Notes: a model not told the origin generated them from the sequence alone. Positions 37,375 through 45,816 are shown, counted from the first letter of the stretch. The stretch is 64,000 bases of DNA from JAKVAV01 sp047632755 (GCA_047632755.1 JBLIDT010000007.1:82388-146387), one strand, 5' to 3'. Numbers and translations: made by a program.

Positions 37375-38667
37375 ATGAACGAGGATTTCCTTCACTACTT
37401 ATGGAAGCATAGACAATTCGATCCATCCAATCTCAAAACCGAGCAAGGCGAAGAGCTAGACATTATTCATACTGGCTTCCATAACGAAAATGCTGGCCCT
37501 GATTTCCTAGATGCCCGAGTCCGAATCAATGGAACTCTGTGGGCGGGAAATGTCGAAATCCACATCGTCTCTTCCGATTGGCATAAGCATGGTCATCAAA
37601 ATGACCCAGCATACGACAATGTCGTTCTGCACGTAGTATACAATCAAGACAAAGAAGTTGAAGCTCCCAAGGGAAGTATTATTTCTTCGCTCGTATTGAA
37701 GGATAGAATCGATTATCAATCCTACCGCAAATACAAAGCCTGGGTCGCTGAAGGGAAGTTCATTCCCTGCGATAAAATTGTCAATCAGGTTCCTCAGCTC
37801 ATCAAAACTTCGGCTGTGCATGCCGCTGCGGTGGAGCGCCTATCCGTAAAGTCCGAGATTTCTCGAGATCATCTTTTCCAGACAAAAGGAGATATGGAAG
37901 GGGCCTTCTATCGACTCTTTCTGCGGGCACTCGGGATGAAAGTCAATGCGCTGCCATTCGAGCAATTGGCTCGAATTACACCTTATGAACTCATTCGCAA
38001 GGTGAGTCCCAGTAGAATTCAGCTGGAGTCTTTACTCCTCGGTCAAGCGGGATTTTTGGCTGAAGCTAAAACGGACAACCCCCATGTAAGCCAATTGAAA
38101 TCGGAGTATGATTTCTTGAAAAAGAAGCACCGTTTAAATCCAATGCCAATTTCAGCTTGGAAGCTCTTTAGGCTCCGACCCCAAAATTTTCCTCAGGTGC
38201 GCTTGGCACAATTGGCCATTTTCTACCACCAACATTCTTCCGTTGCCAGAGCCATTTCCGAAATGGAAAGTCCAGAGGTTTTGTATGATTTCTTTTTAGT
38301 AAAAATTGAAGATGGGTTTTGGTTAAACCACTACACATTAGATTCTGAATCTCCCGCTCGCAAGAAATCTTTTGGGGGTGATTTTCTTAAGCATCTGGTC
38401 ATCAATGCGGTTGTGCCTTTTGTTTTTTCGCTAGCCGATTACAATCGCGATGAATCGCATCGGGAAAGGGCTATAAAATTATTGGAAAGTCTCCCATCGG
38501 AAAGAAATTCTATTATTCGTAGTTTTGAAAAACTTGACTTTACGCTTGAATCTTCTTTCGACTCCCAAGGGATTATACAATTGAAGAGTAGCTTCTGTGA
38601 TAGAAAGAAGTGCCTCCGCTGTAAAGTTGGTATACATTTAATGAAGCATTATGCAGAAGTTGGTTAA
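37375..38667 (+). CDS. DUF2851 family protein
   Basis: 430 residues from ATG 37375; a GTG six bases upstream is possible. The N-terminal half has FLHYLWKHRQFD, the strongly conserved-looking GFHNENAGPDFLDARVRING, WAGNVEIHIVSSDWHKHGH and YDNVVLHVVYNQD, typical of the Bacteroidota DUF2851 family. The E-I-H...D-W-H-x-H-x-H pattern suggests a metal site or nuclease-like fold, but this is only inference. The C-terminus has a C-x(6)-C-x(2)-C-like cluster (CDRKKCLRCKVGIHL). It follows pyrF by 30 bases and overlaps the next gene by 17 bases, so they are coupled. Function unknown. Confidence 0.85.
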   Translation: MNEDFLHYLWKHRQFDPSNLKTEQGEELDIIHTGFHNENAGPDFLDARVRINGTLWAGNVEIHIVSSDWHKHGHQNDPAYDNVVLHVVYNQDKEVEAPKGSIISSLVLKDRIDYQSYRKYKAWVAEGKFIPCDKIVNQVPQLIKTSAVHAAAVERLSVKSEISRDHLFQTKGDMEGAFYRLFLRALGMKVNALPFEQLARITPYELIRKVSPSRIQLESLLLGQAGFLAEAKTDNPHVSQLKSEYDFLKKKHRLNPMPISAWKLFRLRPQNFPQVRLAQLAIFYHQHSSVARAISEMESPEVLYDFFLVKIEDGFWLNHYTLDSESPARKKSFGGDFLKHLVINAVVPFVFSLADYNRDESHRERAIKLLESLPSERNSIIRSFEKLDFTLESSFDSQGIIQLKSSFCDRKKCLRCKVGIHLMKHYAEVG

Positions 38668-38884
38668 CCACATTTACACATTCTTCGAAAAAAAAGCCTT
38701 CGGAGTTTGCGACTGGTGGGGTAGAATTTTAGGAATTTCTTCCTCTAAAGTTCGCATGTACTTTATCTACATTTCTTTTATCACTTTGGGGTCACCCCTC
38801 ATCGTTTATCTATTTATGGCTTTTTGGCTTGAGCAAAAAGATGTCTATCGCCTGCGCCGTAAAAAGACCATTTGGGATCTCTAG
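38651..38884 (+). CDS. PspC-domain small membrane protein
   Basis: 77 residues. The sequence around FGVCDWWGRILGISSSKVRM and one membrane helix (YFIYISFITLGSPLIVYLFM) match the PspC (phage-shock-protein C) domain, often a short standalone protein in Bacteroidota. PspC proteins associate with membrane-stress responses; here the role is unknown. The start lies 17 bases inside the DUF2851 gene, giving a coupled pair. The 95-base spacer after it holds no clear terminator or promoter. Confidence 0.8.
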   Translation: MQKLVNHIYTFFEKKAFGVCDWWGRILGISSSKVRMYFIYISFITLGSPLIVYLFMAFWLEQKDVYRLRRKKTIWDL

Positions 38885-38979
38885 ACTCCACCTCCTCGAC
38901 TATTGTATTTTGTCAGAACACGGAATTTTAGTTCTTTAGCAAGCTGAGCATTGGTGATGGTGCGCGCACAATTCAAACT

Positions 38980-41049
38980 ATGAAGAAAATTTCCTCCCTT
39001 TTCGGAGCCATTTTGTTAACTGCCTTGTCTGTAAATGCACAGCTTGAGGCCACTCTCGAAGTTTCAAATGACAGTGAAAATATTAAAGATGGGAGGGCCG
39101 AAGTGGTTGTTAGCGGTGGCGTTCCTCCATACGTTTATAAATGGTCGAACCCTGATACTCCGCTTAGCTCGTCTAGCAGCACAGGCTTAACCGAAGGGCT
39201 TGATTTTAGCGTTACGGTTACAGATGCTGCTGGAAGCGCACTGACTTTAGATGGAGAAGTGCAAGCTGAGTCGACGGAAGAAAACATCAATTCCATCTTT
39301 TTGCCTATTGTCGGTGGACTATCATCCGTCCTTTTTTGGGATCCCTTTGAGGCCATTGGTATTTACGACCCAGTAGTCTATGCCGACGAGTTACCAGTTT
39401 TTGCCACTGGATTTAAAGAGGATAAAGTTCAGCGTATCTTCATGATGAAATGGCACGCTTCCAATGGCTCTGAAGTCTCGAAAGGCGACAAAATCGCTTT
39501 AATAAGAAGAAATTCGAATGACACGATCAGTGTCTATGCTAAAGAGTCGGGTACATTGGTTCACACCTTTCCCGAAGGAGAAATGGTCTTCGATCGCAGT
39601 GATGTGCAGGCTATGGCTAGTATCGAAACAGGCATAATGGCGCGCATCACATACAATGAGCCTCGGCCTTTGCTTACCGCAAACGGTGATGTTCAGAAAA
39701 AGAATATTCCGTTCATCGTTGTATGGCTTGTAGCTGGTGCCATCTTCTTTACTCTCAAGATGAGATTCATCAATTTCAAAGGAGTGAAGCATGCATTTCA
39801 GTTGGTGGCGGGTAAGTACGACGATCCAGACGACAAAGGAAAGGGAGAGGTTACGCATTTTCAAGCACTGACTACTGCACTCTCAGCTACTGTGGGTCTG
39901 GGGAATATTGCGGGTGTTGCCGTGGCCATCGTAGTAGGTGGGCCTGGAGCTACATTTTGGATGATTGCTGCCGGTTTACTGGGAATGGCTTCAAAATTCA
40001 CGGAGTGTACACTTGGTGTGAAATATAGATTGATCAACGACAAAGGAGAGGTTTCAGGTGGGCCAATGTATTACTTGAGTCAAGGCCTCGAAAAACGAAA
40101 TATGAAAGGCTTGGGGAAAGTGCTTGCTGGTCTTTTCGCTGTTCTTTGCATTGGTGGATCTTTTGGTGGTGGAAATATGTTTCAGGCCAATCAAGCCTTT
40201 GTGCAGGTATCTAGTAAAGTGCCACTCTTTGAAGGAAACGGGGCACTCTTTGGTTCTATTCTGGCTATTTTAGTGGGCTTGGTTATTCTTGGAGGTATAA
40301 AGAGTATTGCCAAGGTTACAGACAAGATTGTGCCGGTTATGGTTGGCGTTTATGTTGGCTTTGCCTTAATTATCATTCTGATCCATATCGAAAATATCGG
40401 AGCTGCTTTTCAGGCGATTTTCGACGGAGCTTTTTCACCTTCCGCCATGAAGGGAGGAGTAATAGGAGTATTGATCGTTGGTTTCCAAAGAGCAGCCTTT
40501 TCGAATGAGGCAGGCGTTGGTTCTGCTTCCATTGCTCACTCAGCTTCTAAAACAAAACATCCCGTTAGTGAAGGAGTCGTAGCTCTTCTAGAGCCCTTCG
40601 TAGATACGGTTCTAGTATGTACCATGACCGCTCTAGTTTTGATCTTCACGGGCTTTGCTACCGATCCTGCGGGGCTGACAGGATCTGAATTGACCTCCGC
40701 AGCGTTTAGCAATGTATTCCCTTGGTTTGATTGGGTCTTGCTTATCGCAATAGTGTTGTTCGCCTTCTCGACCATGATCTCATGGTCTTATTACGGTCTA
40801 AAAGCTTGGAGTTACCTTTTTGGCAATTCGAAAAAAGCTGAATACCTCTATAAACTGATCTTCCTCATTTTCATTGTAATCGGATCTTCTGTAGGTCTGG
40901 GAAGTGTCTTGGACTTTTCCGATCTCATGATTTTGGGAATGGCCTTCCCGAATATCCTCGGACTTCTCATTATGTCAAACGAAGTAAGAGATGATTTAAA
41001 ATCGTATTTTAAACGAATCAAATCAGGGGAGATAAAGCAGTTTAAATAA
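38980..41049 (+). CDS. alanine/glycine:cation symporter (AGCS) with N-terminal adhesin-like and lipoyl-like extension
   Basis: 689 residues against about 450-480 for ordinary AGCS proteins. The C-terminal ~440 residues (from ~245) are a clear sodium:alanine symporter: LTTALSATVGLGNIAGVAVA (about 297-316), GGPMYYLSQGL, and GFQRAAFSNEAGVGSASIAH (about 493-512). The first ~240 residues are unusual. There is a signal peptide (to ~21), then a SprB-like beta repeat (~22-95, with VVSGGVPPYVYKWSN), a hydrophobic segment (~105-122), and a segment resembling a lipoyl/biotinyl hammerhead (~150-218, MMKWHASNGSEVSKGDKIAL then ESGTLVHTFPEGEMV) without the modified Lys in the expected position. These would lie outside the inner membrane. 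It imports alanine or glycine with Na+; the extension's role is unknown. Confidence 0.88.
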   Translation: MKKISSLFGAILLTALSVNAQLEATLEVSNDSENIKDGRAEVVVSGGVPPYVYKWSNPDTPLSSSSSTGLTEGLDFSVTVTDAAGSALTLDGEVQAESTEENINSIFLPIVGGLSSVLFWDPFEAIGIYDPVVYADELPVFATGFKEDKVQRIFMMKWHASNGSEVSKGDKIALIRRNSNDTISVYAKESGTLVHTFPEGEMVFDRSDVQAMASIETGIMARITYNEPRPLLTANGDVQKKNIPFIVVWLVAGAIFFTLKMRFINFKGVKHAFQLVAGKYDDPDDKGKGEVTHFQALTTALSATVGLGNIAGVAVAIVVGGPGATFWMIAAGLLGMASKFTECTLGVKYRLINDKGEVSGGPMYYLSQGLEKRNMKGLGKVLAGLFAVLCIGGSFGGGNMFQANQAFVQVSSKVPLFEGNGALFGSILAILVGLVILGGIKSIAKVTDKIVPVMVGVYVGFALIIILIHIENIGAAFQAIFDGAFSPSAMKGGVIGVLIVGFQRAAFSNEAGVGSASIAHSASKTKHPVSEGVVALLEPFVDTVLVCTMTALVLIFTGFATDPAGLTGSELTSAAFSNVFPWFDWVLLIAIVLFAFSTMISWSYYGLKAWSYLFGNSKKAEYLYKLIFLIFIVIGSSVGLGSVLDFSDLMILGMAFPNILGLLIMSNEVRDDLKSYFKRIKSGEIKQFK

Positions 41050-41063
41050 AACGATGGTGAAAG

Positions 41064-41984
41064 ATGCTGGGGCGGGTCAAATCATATTTTAGGCATTACC
41101 GTTCTGAGCGTCGAGGAGTAATCGTTCTCGCCATTGTCCTTTTTTTAGCTGTAGCTGGCGTTGAAGTCTTCAGACTGTTTTACGAACCCAAGGTCGAAAG
41201 AATAGATATTCTTTTGACCAGCGAAGACGAATCAGAAGAAAATGATCAAGTCGGATTTTCAGTTGGTCCCGCAGAAATTATTCCCTTCACGTTTAATCCC
41301 AATTCCCTCAACGATTCAGGATATGCTGCTCTTGGTTTTTCTGAAAAGGAGATAAAAACATTGAGGAATTACCAAAAGGCAGGAGCAAGTTTTGAAATCA
41401 AGCGCGACTTTGCCAAGCTTTTCTTTGTGGATGAAAAAGAGTATGCCAACCTCGAGCCTTTCATTGATTTGCCTGAATCAAAACCGAAGAAAGAGTATTC
41501 TTCATCATATAACAAGGCTTCGAGAAAACCGAAAGTCAAATGGTCTGATACGGCATCTACCTCTATTTATGCTTACGAGGAGTTCACTTGCAATATCAAT
41601 ACAGCCGATACTAACGAGCTGAAAAAACTGAAAGGAATCGGCTCGTTTTATGCAAAAAAGATTATCGAGTACCGAGAAGAATTGGGAGGTTTTCACAGCA
41701 TTGCACAGCTTGGGGAAATGTGGAAAATGACCCCTGACAAAATTGATAAATTTGCCGATCAAGTGATTCTCGATCGTTCAGAAATCAGGCAGATTGAGAT
41801 CAATTCCGCTTCGGCCCACGCCCTTTCTCAGCATCCTTATTTGAGTTTTGGCGAAGCAAATAAAATAGTGTTGAAAAGGGAAGAGGCAGGGGGCTACGTC
41901 GATTCGAAGGCATTCTGTTCTTCGGGTTTGTTAGATGCTGATTTATGCCGTAAACTTGTGCCCTACCTTAATTTTACTGAATGA
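41064..41984 (+). CDS. ComEA-like helix-hairpin-helix protein, membrane-anchored
   Basis: 306 residues. One N-terminal membrane span (~18-36, GVIVLAIVLFLAVAGVEVFR), a linker of low complexity, then paired helix-hairpin-helix motifs: FTCNINTADTNELKKLKGIG (about 173-192) with SFYAKKIIEYREELGGFHSI, and QIEINSASAHALSQHPYLSF with EANKIVLKREEAGGYVDSK. These motifs bind DNA without sequence specificity, as in the competence receptor ComEA. The extracytoplasmic side is predicted. The stop overlaps the ATG of apt (ATGA). Participation in DNA uptake is an inference; no other competence gene is in the window. Confidence 0.83.
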   Translation: MLGRVKSYFRHYRSERRGVIVLAIVLFLAVAGVEVFRLFYEPKVERIDILLTSEDESEENDQVGFSVGPAEIIPFTFNPNSLNDSGYAALGFSEKEIKTLRNYQKAGASFEIKRDFAKLFFVDEKEYANLEPFIDLPESKPKKEYSSSYNKASRKPKVKWSDTASTSIYAYEEFTCNINTADTNELKKLKGIGSFYAKKIIEYREELGGFHSIAQLGEMWKMTPDKIDKFADQVILDRSEIRQIEINSASAHALSQHPYLSFGEANKIVLKREEAGGYVDSKAFCSSGLLDADLCRKLVPYLNFTE

Positions 41985-42514
41985 ATCTTCGAGAAGAACT
42001 CCTTTCTATAATTCGCGATGTGCCTGATTTCCCGAAGCCAGGCATTCTTTTTCGTGACATAACGCCGATACTTGAAAACCCCAAGGTGAGTCGAGCTGTT
42101 GTAAACGAAATGATGCATCAGCTTGAAGGAATGAAGATTGACGCTGTGGCTGGTATTGAAAGCCGAGGCTTTTTGTTTGGGCTTCCGCTGGCAATGGAAA
42201 TGAACGTGCCTTTTATCGCGATTAGGAAGAAAGGAAAACTCCCCGCAGAAACAGTGGAGTATAGCTACGATCTGGAATACGGAAGTGCAACCATCGAGAT
42301 GCACAGAGGGGTAGTGGAGCCAGGTATGAATGTGCTCATTCACGATGATCTTTTAGCTACTGGCGGCACAGCCGTGGCTAGCAGAGAACTCATTCATCTT
42401 GAAGGAGGAACCGTGGCTGGATTCTCTTTTCTGATCGAATTGAAGGGTTTGCTCGGAAGGGAGAGACTCGCTGAAACTGATAAGCCGATTTTAAGCGTTG
42501 TAGATTACGATTGA
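41981..42514 (+). CDS. apt: adenine phosphoribosyltransferase
   Basis: 177 residues, the normal length. It salvages adenine to AMP with PRPP. The N-terminal FPKPGILFRDITPILENP (about 20-37) and the PRPP-binding signature MNVLIHDDLLATGGTAVASR (about 116-135) are diagnostic; the hood region GIESRGFLFGLPLAMEM is typical of Apt. It overlaps the ComEA-like gene by four bases (ATGA). Confidence 0.95.
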   Translation: MNLREELLSIIRDVPDFPKPGILFRDITPILENPKVSRAVVNEMMHQLEGMKIDAVAGIESRGFLFGLPLAMEMNVPFIAIRKKGKLPAETVEYSYDLEYGSATIEMHRGVVEPGMNVLIHDDLLATGGTAVASRELIHLEGGTVAGFSFLIELKGLLGRERLAETDKPILSVVDYD

Positions 42515-42533
42515 ACCACCAACTAAAAAATAG

Positions 42534-43673
42534 ATGAATTCACAACTAACAGAAAACCAAAGGATGATTGCACAAATGGTGCAAGATTTTGGTGAGCGGG
42601 AAATTCGCCCGCATTTTATGGAATGGGATGAGGATCAGTATTTCCCCATCGAAACCATGAAGAAAATGGGAGAGCTTGGTCTCCTGGGAGTTTTTGTTCC
42701 CGAAGAATATGGAGGATCGGGTTTCGGCTACTACGAATACTATACGGCTGTTTCCGAAATAGCGAAGATTTGCGGTTCTCTTGGACTTTCAGTTGCAGCG
42801 CATAACTCGCTTTGTACGGGGCATATTTTGGGATTTGGCTCCGAGGAGCAAAAGAAAAAGTGGCTTCCAAAACTGGCAACAGGAGAGTGGATAGGTGCAT
42901 GGGGGCTGACGGAAAGTAATACAGGTTCCGATGCTTTGAGAATGAAGACCACAGCCGTGAAAGATGGCAACGAATGGGTGATCAACGGTACGAAAAACTG
43001 GATCACTCATGGAATTAGTGGGGATGTAGCTGTTGTTCTCGTTCGAACAGGTGAGCTGCTCGACTCTCGCGGAATTACTGCCTTTGTGGTAGAACGTGGG
43101 ACGCCCGGTTTCAAAGCTGGAAAGAAGGAGAATAAGATGGGAATGCGTGCTTCGGAAACCGCTGAGCTGGTTTTTGAGGATTGTCGAGTTCCAGAAGAGA
43201 ATGTTTTAGGAAACCTTGGAGAAGGGTTTATTCAAGCCATGAAGGTTCTTGATGGCGGAAGAATCTCAATCGCTGCTTTGTCGCTGGGAATTGCAAAAGG
43301 CGCTTATGAAGCTGCTTTGAAATACAGCAAGGAGAGAGAGCAGTTTGGTAAGCCGATTTCGAGCTTTCAAGCCATTGCATTCAAGCTTGCCGACATGGCG
43401 ACTGAAATTGAAGCTGCAGAATTGTTGACCCTTCAGGCAGCCGATCTCAAGAATAGAAAACAAGAAATGACGAAGGAATCTGCCATGGCGAAATACTATG
43501 CCTCAGAAGTCGCTGTAAGAGTAGCGAATGAGGCTGTTCAAATTTTTGGTGGGTACGGTTATACCAAAGATTTTCCAGTTGAGAAATTTTACAGAGACAG
43601 CAAACTTTGTACGATAGGAGAAGGAACTAGCGAGATTCAAAAGCTCGTGATTTCGAGAAAAATTCTTTCTTGA
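42534..43673 (+). CDS. acyl-CoA dehydrogenase
   Basis: 379 residues, the standard short/medium-chain length. It oxidises acyl-CoA to the enoyl-CoA with FAD and passes electrons to ETF. The FAD-binding signatures are GAWGLTESNTGSDALRMKTT (about 122-141) and WITHGISGDVAVVL. The C-terminal domain has KEREQFGKPISSFQAIAFKL (about 264-283), VQIFGGYGYTKDFPVEKFYR (about 333-352) and GEGTSEIQKLVISRKIL, where the catalytic Glu is expected (E of GEGTSEIQ). Chain-length preference cannot be told. Its last codons overlap the -33 box of the rpsU promoter. Confidence 0.93.
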   Translation: MNSQLTENQRMIAQMVQDFGEREIRPHFMEWDEDQYFPIETMKKMGELGLLGVFVPEEYGGSGFGYYEYYTAVSEIAKICGSLGLSVAAHNSLCTGHILGFGSEEQKKKWLPKLATGEWIGAWGLTESNTGSDALRMKTTAVKDGNEWVINGTKNWITHGISGDVAVVLVRTGELLDSRGITAFVVERGTPGFKAGKKENKMGMRASETAELVFEDCRVPEENVLGNLGEGFIQAMKVLDGGRISIAALSLGIAKGAYEAALKYSKEREQFGKPISSFQAIAFKLADMATEIEAAELLTLQAADLKNRKQEMTKESAMAKYYASEVAVRVANEAVQIFGGYGYTKDFPVEKFYRDSKLCTIGEGTSEIQKLVISRKILS

Positions 43674-43701
43674 TAATTACATAATTTAATTCATATATTT
43701 G
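43670..43701 (+). promoter_or_regulatory. rpsU promoter (TTG-N21-TATATTTG)
   Basis: TTG at 43670-43672 overlaps the stop codon of the acyl-CoA dehydrogenase, and the perfect -7 box TATATTTG lies at 43694-43701, a 21-base spacing. The predicted message begins about 20 bases before the rpsU ATG. Confidence 0.75.
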
Positions 43702-43725
43702 CAGCCCAAATTTGAATACAGACAC

Positions 43726-43917
43726 ATGCTTATTATACCAGTTAAAGAAGGCGAAAACATCGAGCGAGCTCTTAAAAAGTTCAAGAAGAAATACGACCGT
43801 ACGGGAGTAGTTAAAGAATTGCGTCGTCGTCAACAATTCATCAAACCTTCCATTGTGAAGCGTAAAGAGAAATTGAAAGCCATTTATGTAAATAAAGTAT
43901 ACGGCGATAACGATTAG
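43726..43917 (+). CDS. rpsU: 30S ribosomal protein S21
   Basis: 63 residues from the ATG at 43726 (MLIIPVKEGENIERALKKF). The frame also runs 27 bases upstream, but that part includes the -7 box, so it is not coding. The basic C-terminus (ELRRRQQFIKPSIVKRKEKL) is typical of S21, which sits near the anti-Shine-Dalgarno end of 16S rRNA. It has its own promoter and terminator. Confidence 0.95.
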   Translation: MLIIPVKEGENIERALKKFKKKYDRTGVVKELRRRQQFIKPSIVKRKEKLKAIYVNKVYGDND

Positions 43918-43940
43918 TAAGCTTGTAATTTAGATATTTA

Positions 43941-43968
43941 AGGCAGCCATTTATGGCTGCCTTTTTTT
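43941..43968 (+). terminator. terminator after rpsU, abutting the xerC start
   Basis: AGGCAGCCAT, two-base loop, ATGGCTGCCT with a T-tract running up to the xerC ATG at 43969. The ten-base stem is perfect. A transcript that reads through would have this hairpin directly at the xerC ribosome-binding region, so xerC expression is probably low. Confidence 0.9.
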
Positions 43969-44847
43969 ATGATCGAAAAATTCCTGGCATATCTTCAGTT
44001 CGAAAAGAACTACAGCATTCACACCCTGGAGGCCTACCACGGTGACCTAGAGAATATTTCTACCTACTTAGAGAAAAGCTTTGATTGTGATCTTGAAATG
44101 GGTTCTCACCACTTCCTAAGGTCATGGATGGTGGATGCGCTCGAATCTGGATCTTCTCCCTCAACCATAAAAAGACGAGTCAGCGCCCTTAAGTCATTTT
44201 TCAAATGGAGGAAAAAAACCTACGGTGTGATGAGCGATCCCACAGCCAAACTGGTTCTTCCCAAGATGCCAAAGAGGCTTCCTGTCTTCGTTGAAGAGGC
44301 CGCGTTAAATACCGATCGACACAAAGAGATTTTTGATGAGTCTCATGACGGAATAAGAGATCAGGTAATTATAGAACTCTTCTACAATACTGGAATTAGA
44401 TCTGCGGAACTTGTCGGTTTAAGAATGAATGCAGTTGATTTTGAGCAAGGTGCAATAAAAGTTCTAGGAAAGCGGAACAAAGAACGAATAGTACCCGTAG
44501 GAATACCAATGATAGCCGCCCTTAGATCTTATCTTCAAGTCCGATTTGACCTCCAAAATATTCAAGACACTGAGTATTTTTTTCTTACCCTAAAGGGAAA
44601 GAAGCTTTATCCCAAGCTTGTATATCGAATTGTCAATGACTACCTATCTATGGTCAGTTCAATTGGTAAAAAGAGCCCACATGTTTTAAGGCACACTTTT
44701 GCTACGCATATGCTCAACAAAGGAGCAGACATAAATGCGATCAAAGAACTGTTAGGTCACTCATCCTTGGCAGCTACTCAAGTATACACACACAATAGTG
44801 TGGAACAATTGATCAAAGTATACCGGAGCAGTCATCCTAAAAGTTGA
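43969..44847 (+). CDS. xerC: tyrosine recombinase XerC/XerD type
   Basis: 292 residues, the usual length. All catalytic residues are visible: Arg144 (NTGIRSAELVGL), Lys168 (VLGKRNKERIVPVG), His238 and Arg241 (SPHVLRHTFATHML), His264 (LLGHSSLAATQ) and Tyr273 (QVYTHNS). The N-terminal SAM-like core-binding domain spans ~1-85. It resolves chromosome dimers at dif together with FtsK; whether it is the XerC or XerD partner is not decidable here. It is not an integrase of a mobile element: no att sites, cargo or tRNA insertion are seen and its neighbours are ribosomal genes. The start sits at the end of the rpsU terminator. Confidence 0.92.
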   Translation: MIEKFLAYLQFEKNYSIHTLEAYHGDLENISTYLEKSFDCDLEMGSHHFLRSWMVDALESGSSPSTIKRRVSALKSFFKWRKKTYGVMSDPTAKLVLPKMPKRLPVFVEEAALNTDRHKEIFDESHDGIRDQVIIELFYNTGIRSAELVGLRMNAVDFEQGAIKVLGKRNKERIVPVGIPMIAALRSYLQVRFDLQNIQDTEYFFLTLKGKKLYPKLVYRIVNDYLSMVSSIGKKSPHVLRHTFATHMLNKGADINAIKELLGHSSLAATQVYTHNSVEQLIKVYRSSHPKS

Positions 44848-44884
44848 ATTAAATTAGTTACTAACCCTAAAAATATTGGTCAAC

Positions 44885-45184
44885 ATGCAGATTAATGTTC
44901 ACTCCATTCAATTCAAAGCAGATGTTAAATTGATAAACTTCATTGAGACCCGACTTCAAAAACTGGAGCAGTTTCACGATAAGCTTATAGATGCGAACGT
45001 CTACCTCAAGGTCGAGAAGAACAATGAGAGAGGAAATAAGATTGCCGAAATCAAATTAAATATGCCAGGTAAAGACTTATTTGCCAAAAGGCAGGCAGCC
45101 AGTTTTGAGGAAGCCACTGATCACGTGGTCGAGGCATTAAGGCGGCAGATAAAGAAAACAAAAGAAAAACGAGCGCTAGCTTAG
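44885..45184 (+). CDS. hpf: ribosome hibernation promoting factor (HPF/RaiA family)
   Basis: 99 residues from ATG 44885; a TTG nine bases upstream is less likely. The sequence MQINVHSIQFKADVKLINFI, KLEQFHDKLIDANVYLKVEK and EATDHVVEALRRQIKKTKEK follow the short HPF/YfiA fold. It binds the 30S decoding region to silence ribosomes in stationary phase. It follows xerC by 37 bases and ends before a double terminator. Confidence 0.9.
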   Translation: MQINVHSIQFKADVKLINFIETRLQKLEQFHDKLIDANVYLKVEKNNERGNKIAEIKLNMPGKDLFAKRQAASFEEATDHVVEALRRQIKKTKEKRALA

Positions 45185-45213
45185 CTCACCGCACAAAATA
45201 ACTAGTAAATATG

Positions 45214-45241
45214 ACCACCCCAAAACGGGGTGGTTTTTTTA
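45214..45241 (+). terminator. terminator after hpf
   Basis: ACCACCCC, loop AAAAC, GGGGTGGT followed by TTTTTTT. Eight-pair perfect stem. Confidence 0.9.
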
Positions 45242-45253
45242 TTTATTGAAGTC

Positions 45254-45280
45254 AAAAAGCGCTCGCGCTTTTTTTTTTAG
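45254..45280 (+). terminator. second hairpin/terminator before the tRNA cluster
   Basis: AAAAAGCG, loop CTCG, CGCTTTTT followed by more T residues. With the preceding hairpin it forms a tandem terminator isolating the tRNA/tuf operon. The rest of the spacer up to 45402 holds only the -7 box. Confidence 0.75.
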
Positions 45281-45333
45281 GGGAGAGGTGAATTCTTTTT
45301 TTTGCTTTCTTTCTTTTCGACTGAAATCTTTTA

Positions 45334-45341
45334 TACATTTG
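45334..45341 (+). promoter_or_regulatory. candidate promoter of the tRNA-tuf operon, -7 box
   Basis: TACATTTG matches TAnnTTTG, about 60 bases before the first tRNA. A TTTG at 45301 is too far away (about 29 bases) for the usual -33 spacing. Confidence 0.5.
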
Positions 45342-45402
45342 CAGACCTTTTTGGAGAAAGGGAGGACAGTAGTGTCTGGAAAGTTCTAAAAATATTGATT
45401 TT

Positions 45403-45476
45403 GCCGATGTAGCTCAGCTGGCTAGAGCAGCTGATTTGTAATCAGCAGGTCGGGGGTTCGAGTCCCTCCATCGGCT
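45403..45476 (+). tRNA. tRNA-Thr (anticodon TGT)
   Basis: Acceptor GCCGATG pairs with CATCGGC; D-arm AGCTCAGCTGG; anticodon loop TTTGTAA gives TGT; T-loop GGTTCGAGTCC. The 3' CCA is not encoded. First of four clustered tRNAs upstream of tuf. Confidence 0.96.
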
Positions 45477-45497
45477 CTGATATTTAATGTATTGAAT

Positions 45498-45579
45498 GGG
45501 GAGATACTCAAGCGGCCAACGAGGGCAGACTGTAAATCTGCTGGTTTCACCTTCGCAGGTTCGAATCCTGCTCTCCCCA
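45498..45579 (+). tRNA. tRNA-Tyr (anticodon GTA)
   Basis: Acceptor GGGGAGA pairs with TCTCCCC; anticodon loop CTGTAAA gives GTA; a long variable arm is present, as expected of class II bacterial tRNA-Tyr; T-loop GGTTCGAATCC. CCA not encoded. Confidence 0.96.
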
Positions 45580-45597
45580 CAGGTATAAAGAGTTTAA

Positions 45598-45670
45598 GCG
45601 GGAGTAGCTCAGTTGGTAGAGCATTAGCCTTCCAAGCTAAATGTCGCGAGTTCGAGTCTCGTCTCCCGCT
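45598..45670 (+). tRNA. tRNA-Gly (anticodon TCC)
   Basis: Acceptor GCGGGAG pairs with CTCCCGC; anticodon loop CTTCCAA gives TCC; T-loop GTTCGAGTC. CCA not encoded. Confidence 0.96.
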
Positions 45671-45684
45671 CTACTCTTTACCAA

Positions 45685-45756
<72 letters not shown>

Positions 45757-45816
45757 CATAGATTAGGCATTTTGCACTAGAAATAAGAATAACATAATCA
45801 TTTAAACTACTTAGCA

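Noticed and set aside
43969..44847. Possible phage or integron integrase
   Set aside because: Length, motifs and neighbours fit the housekeeping XerC/D; no attachment sites, cargo or insertion in a tRNA are visible.
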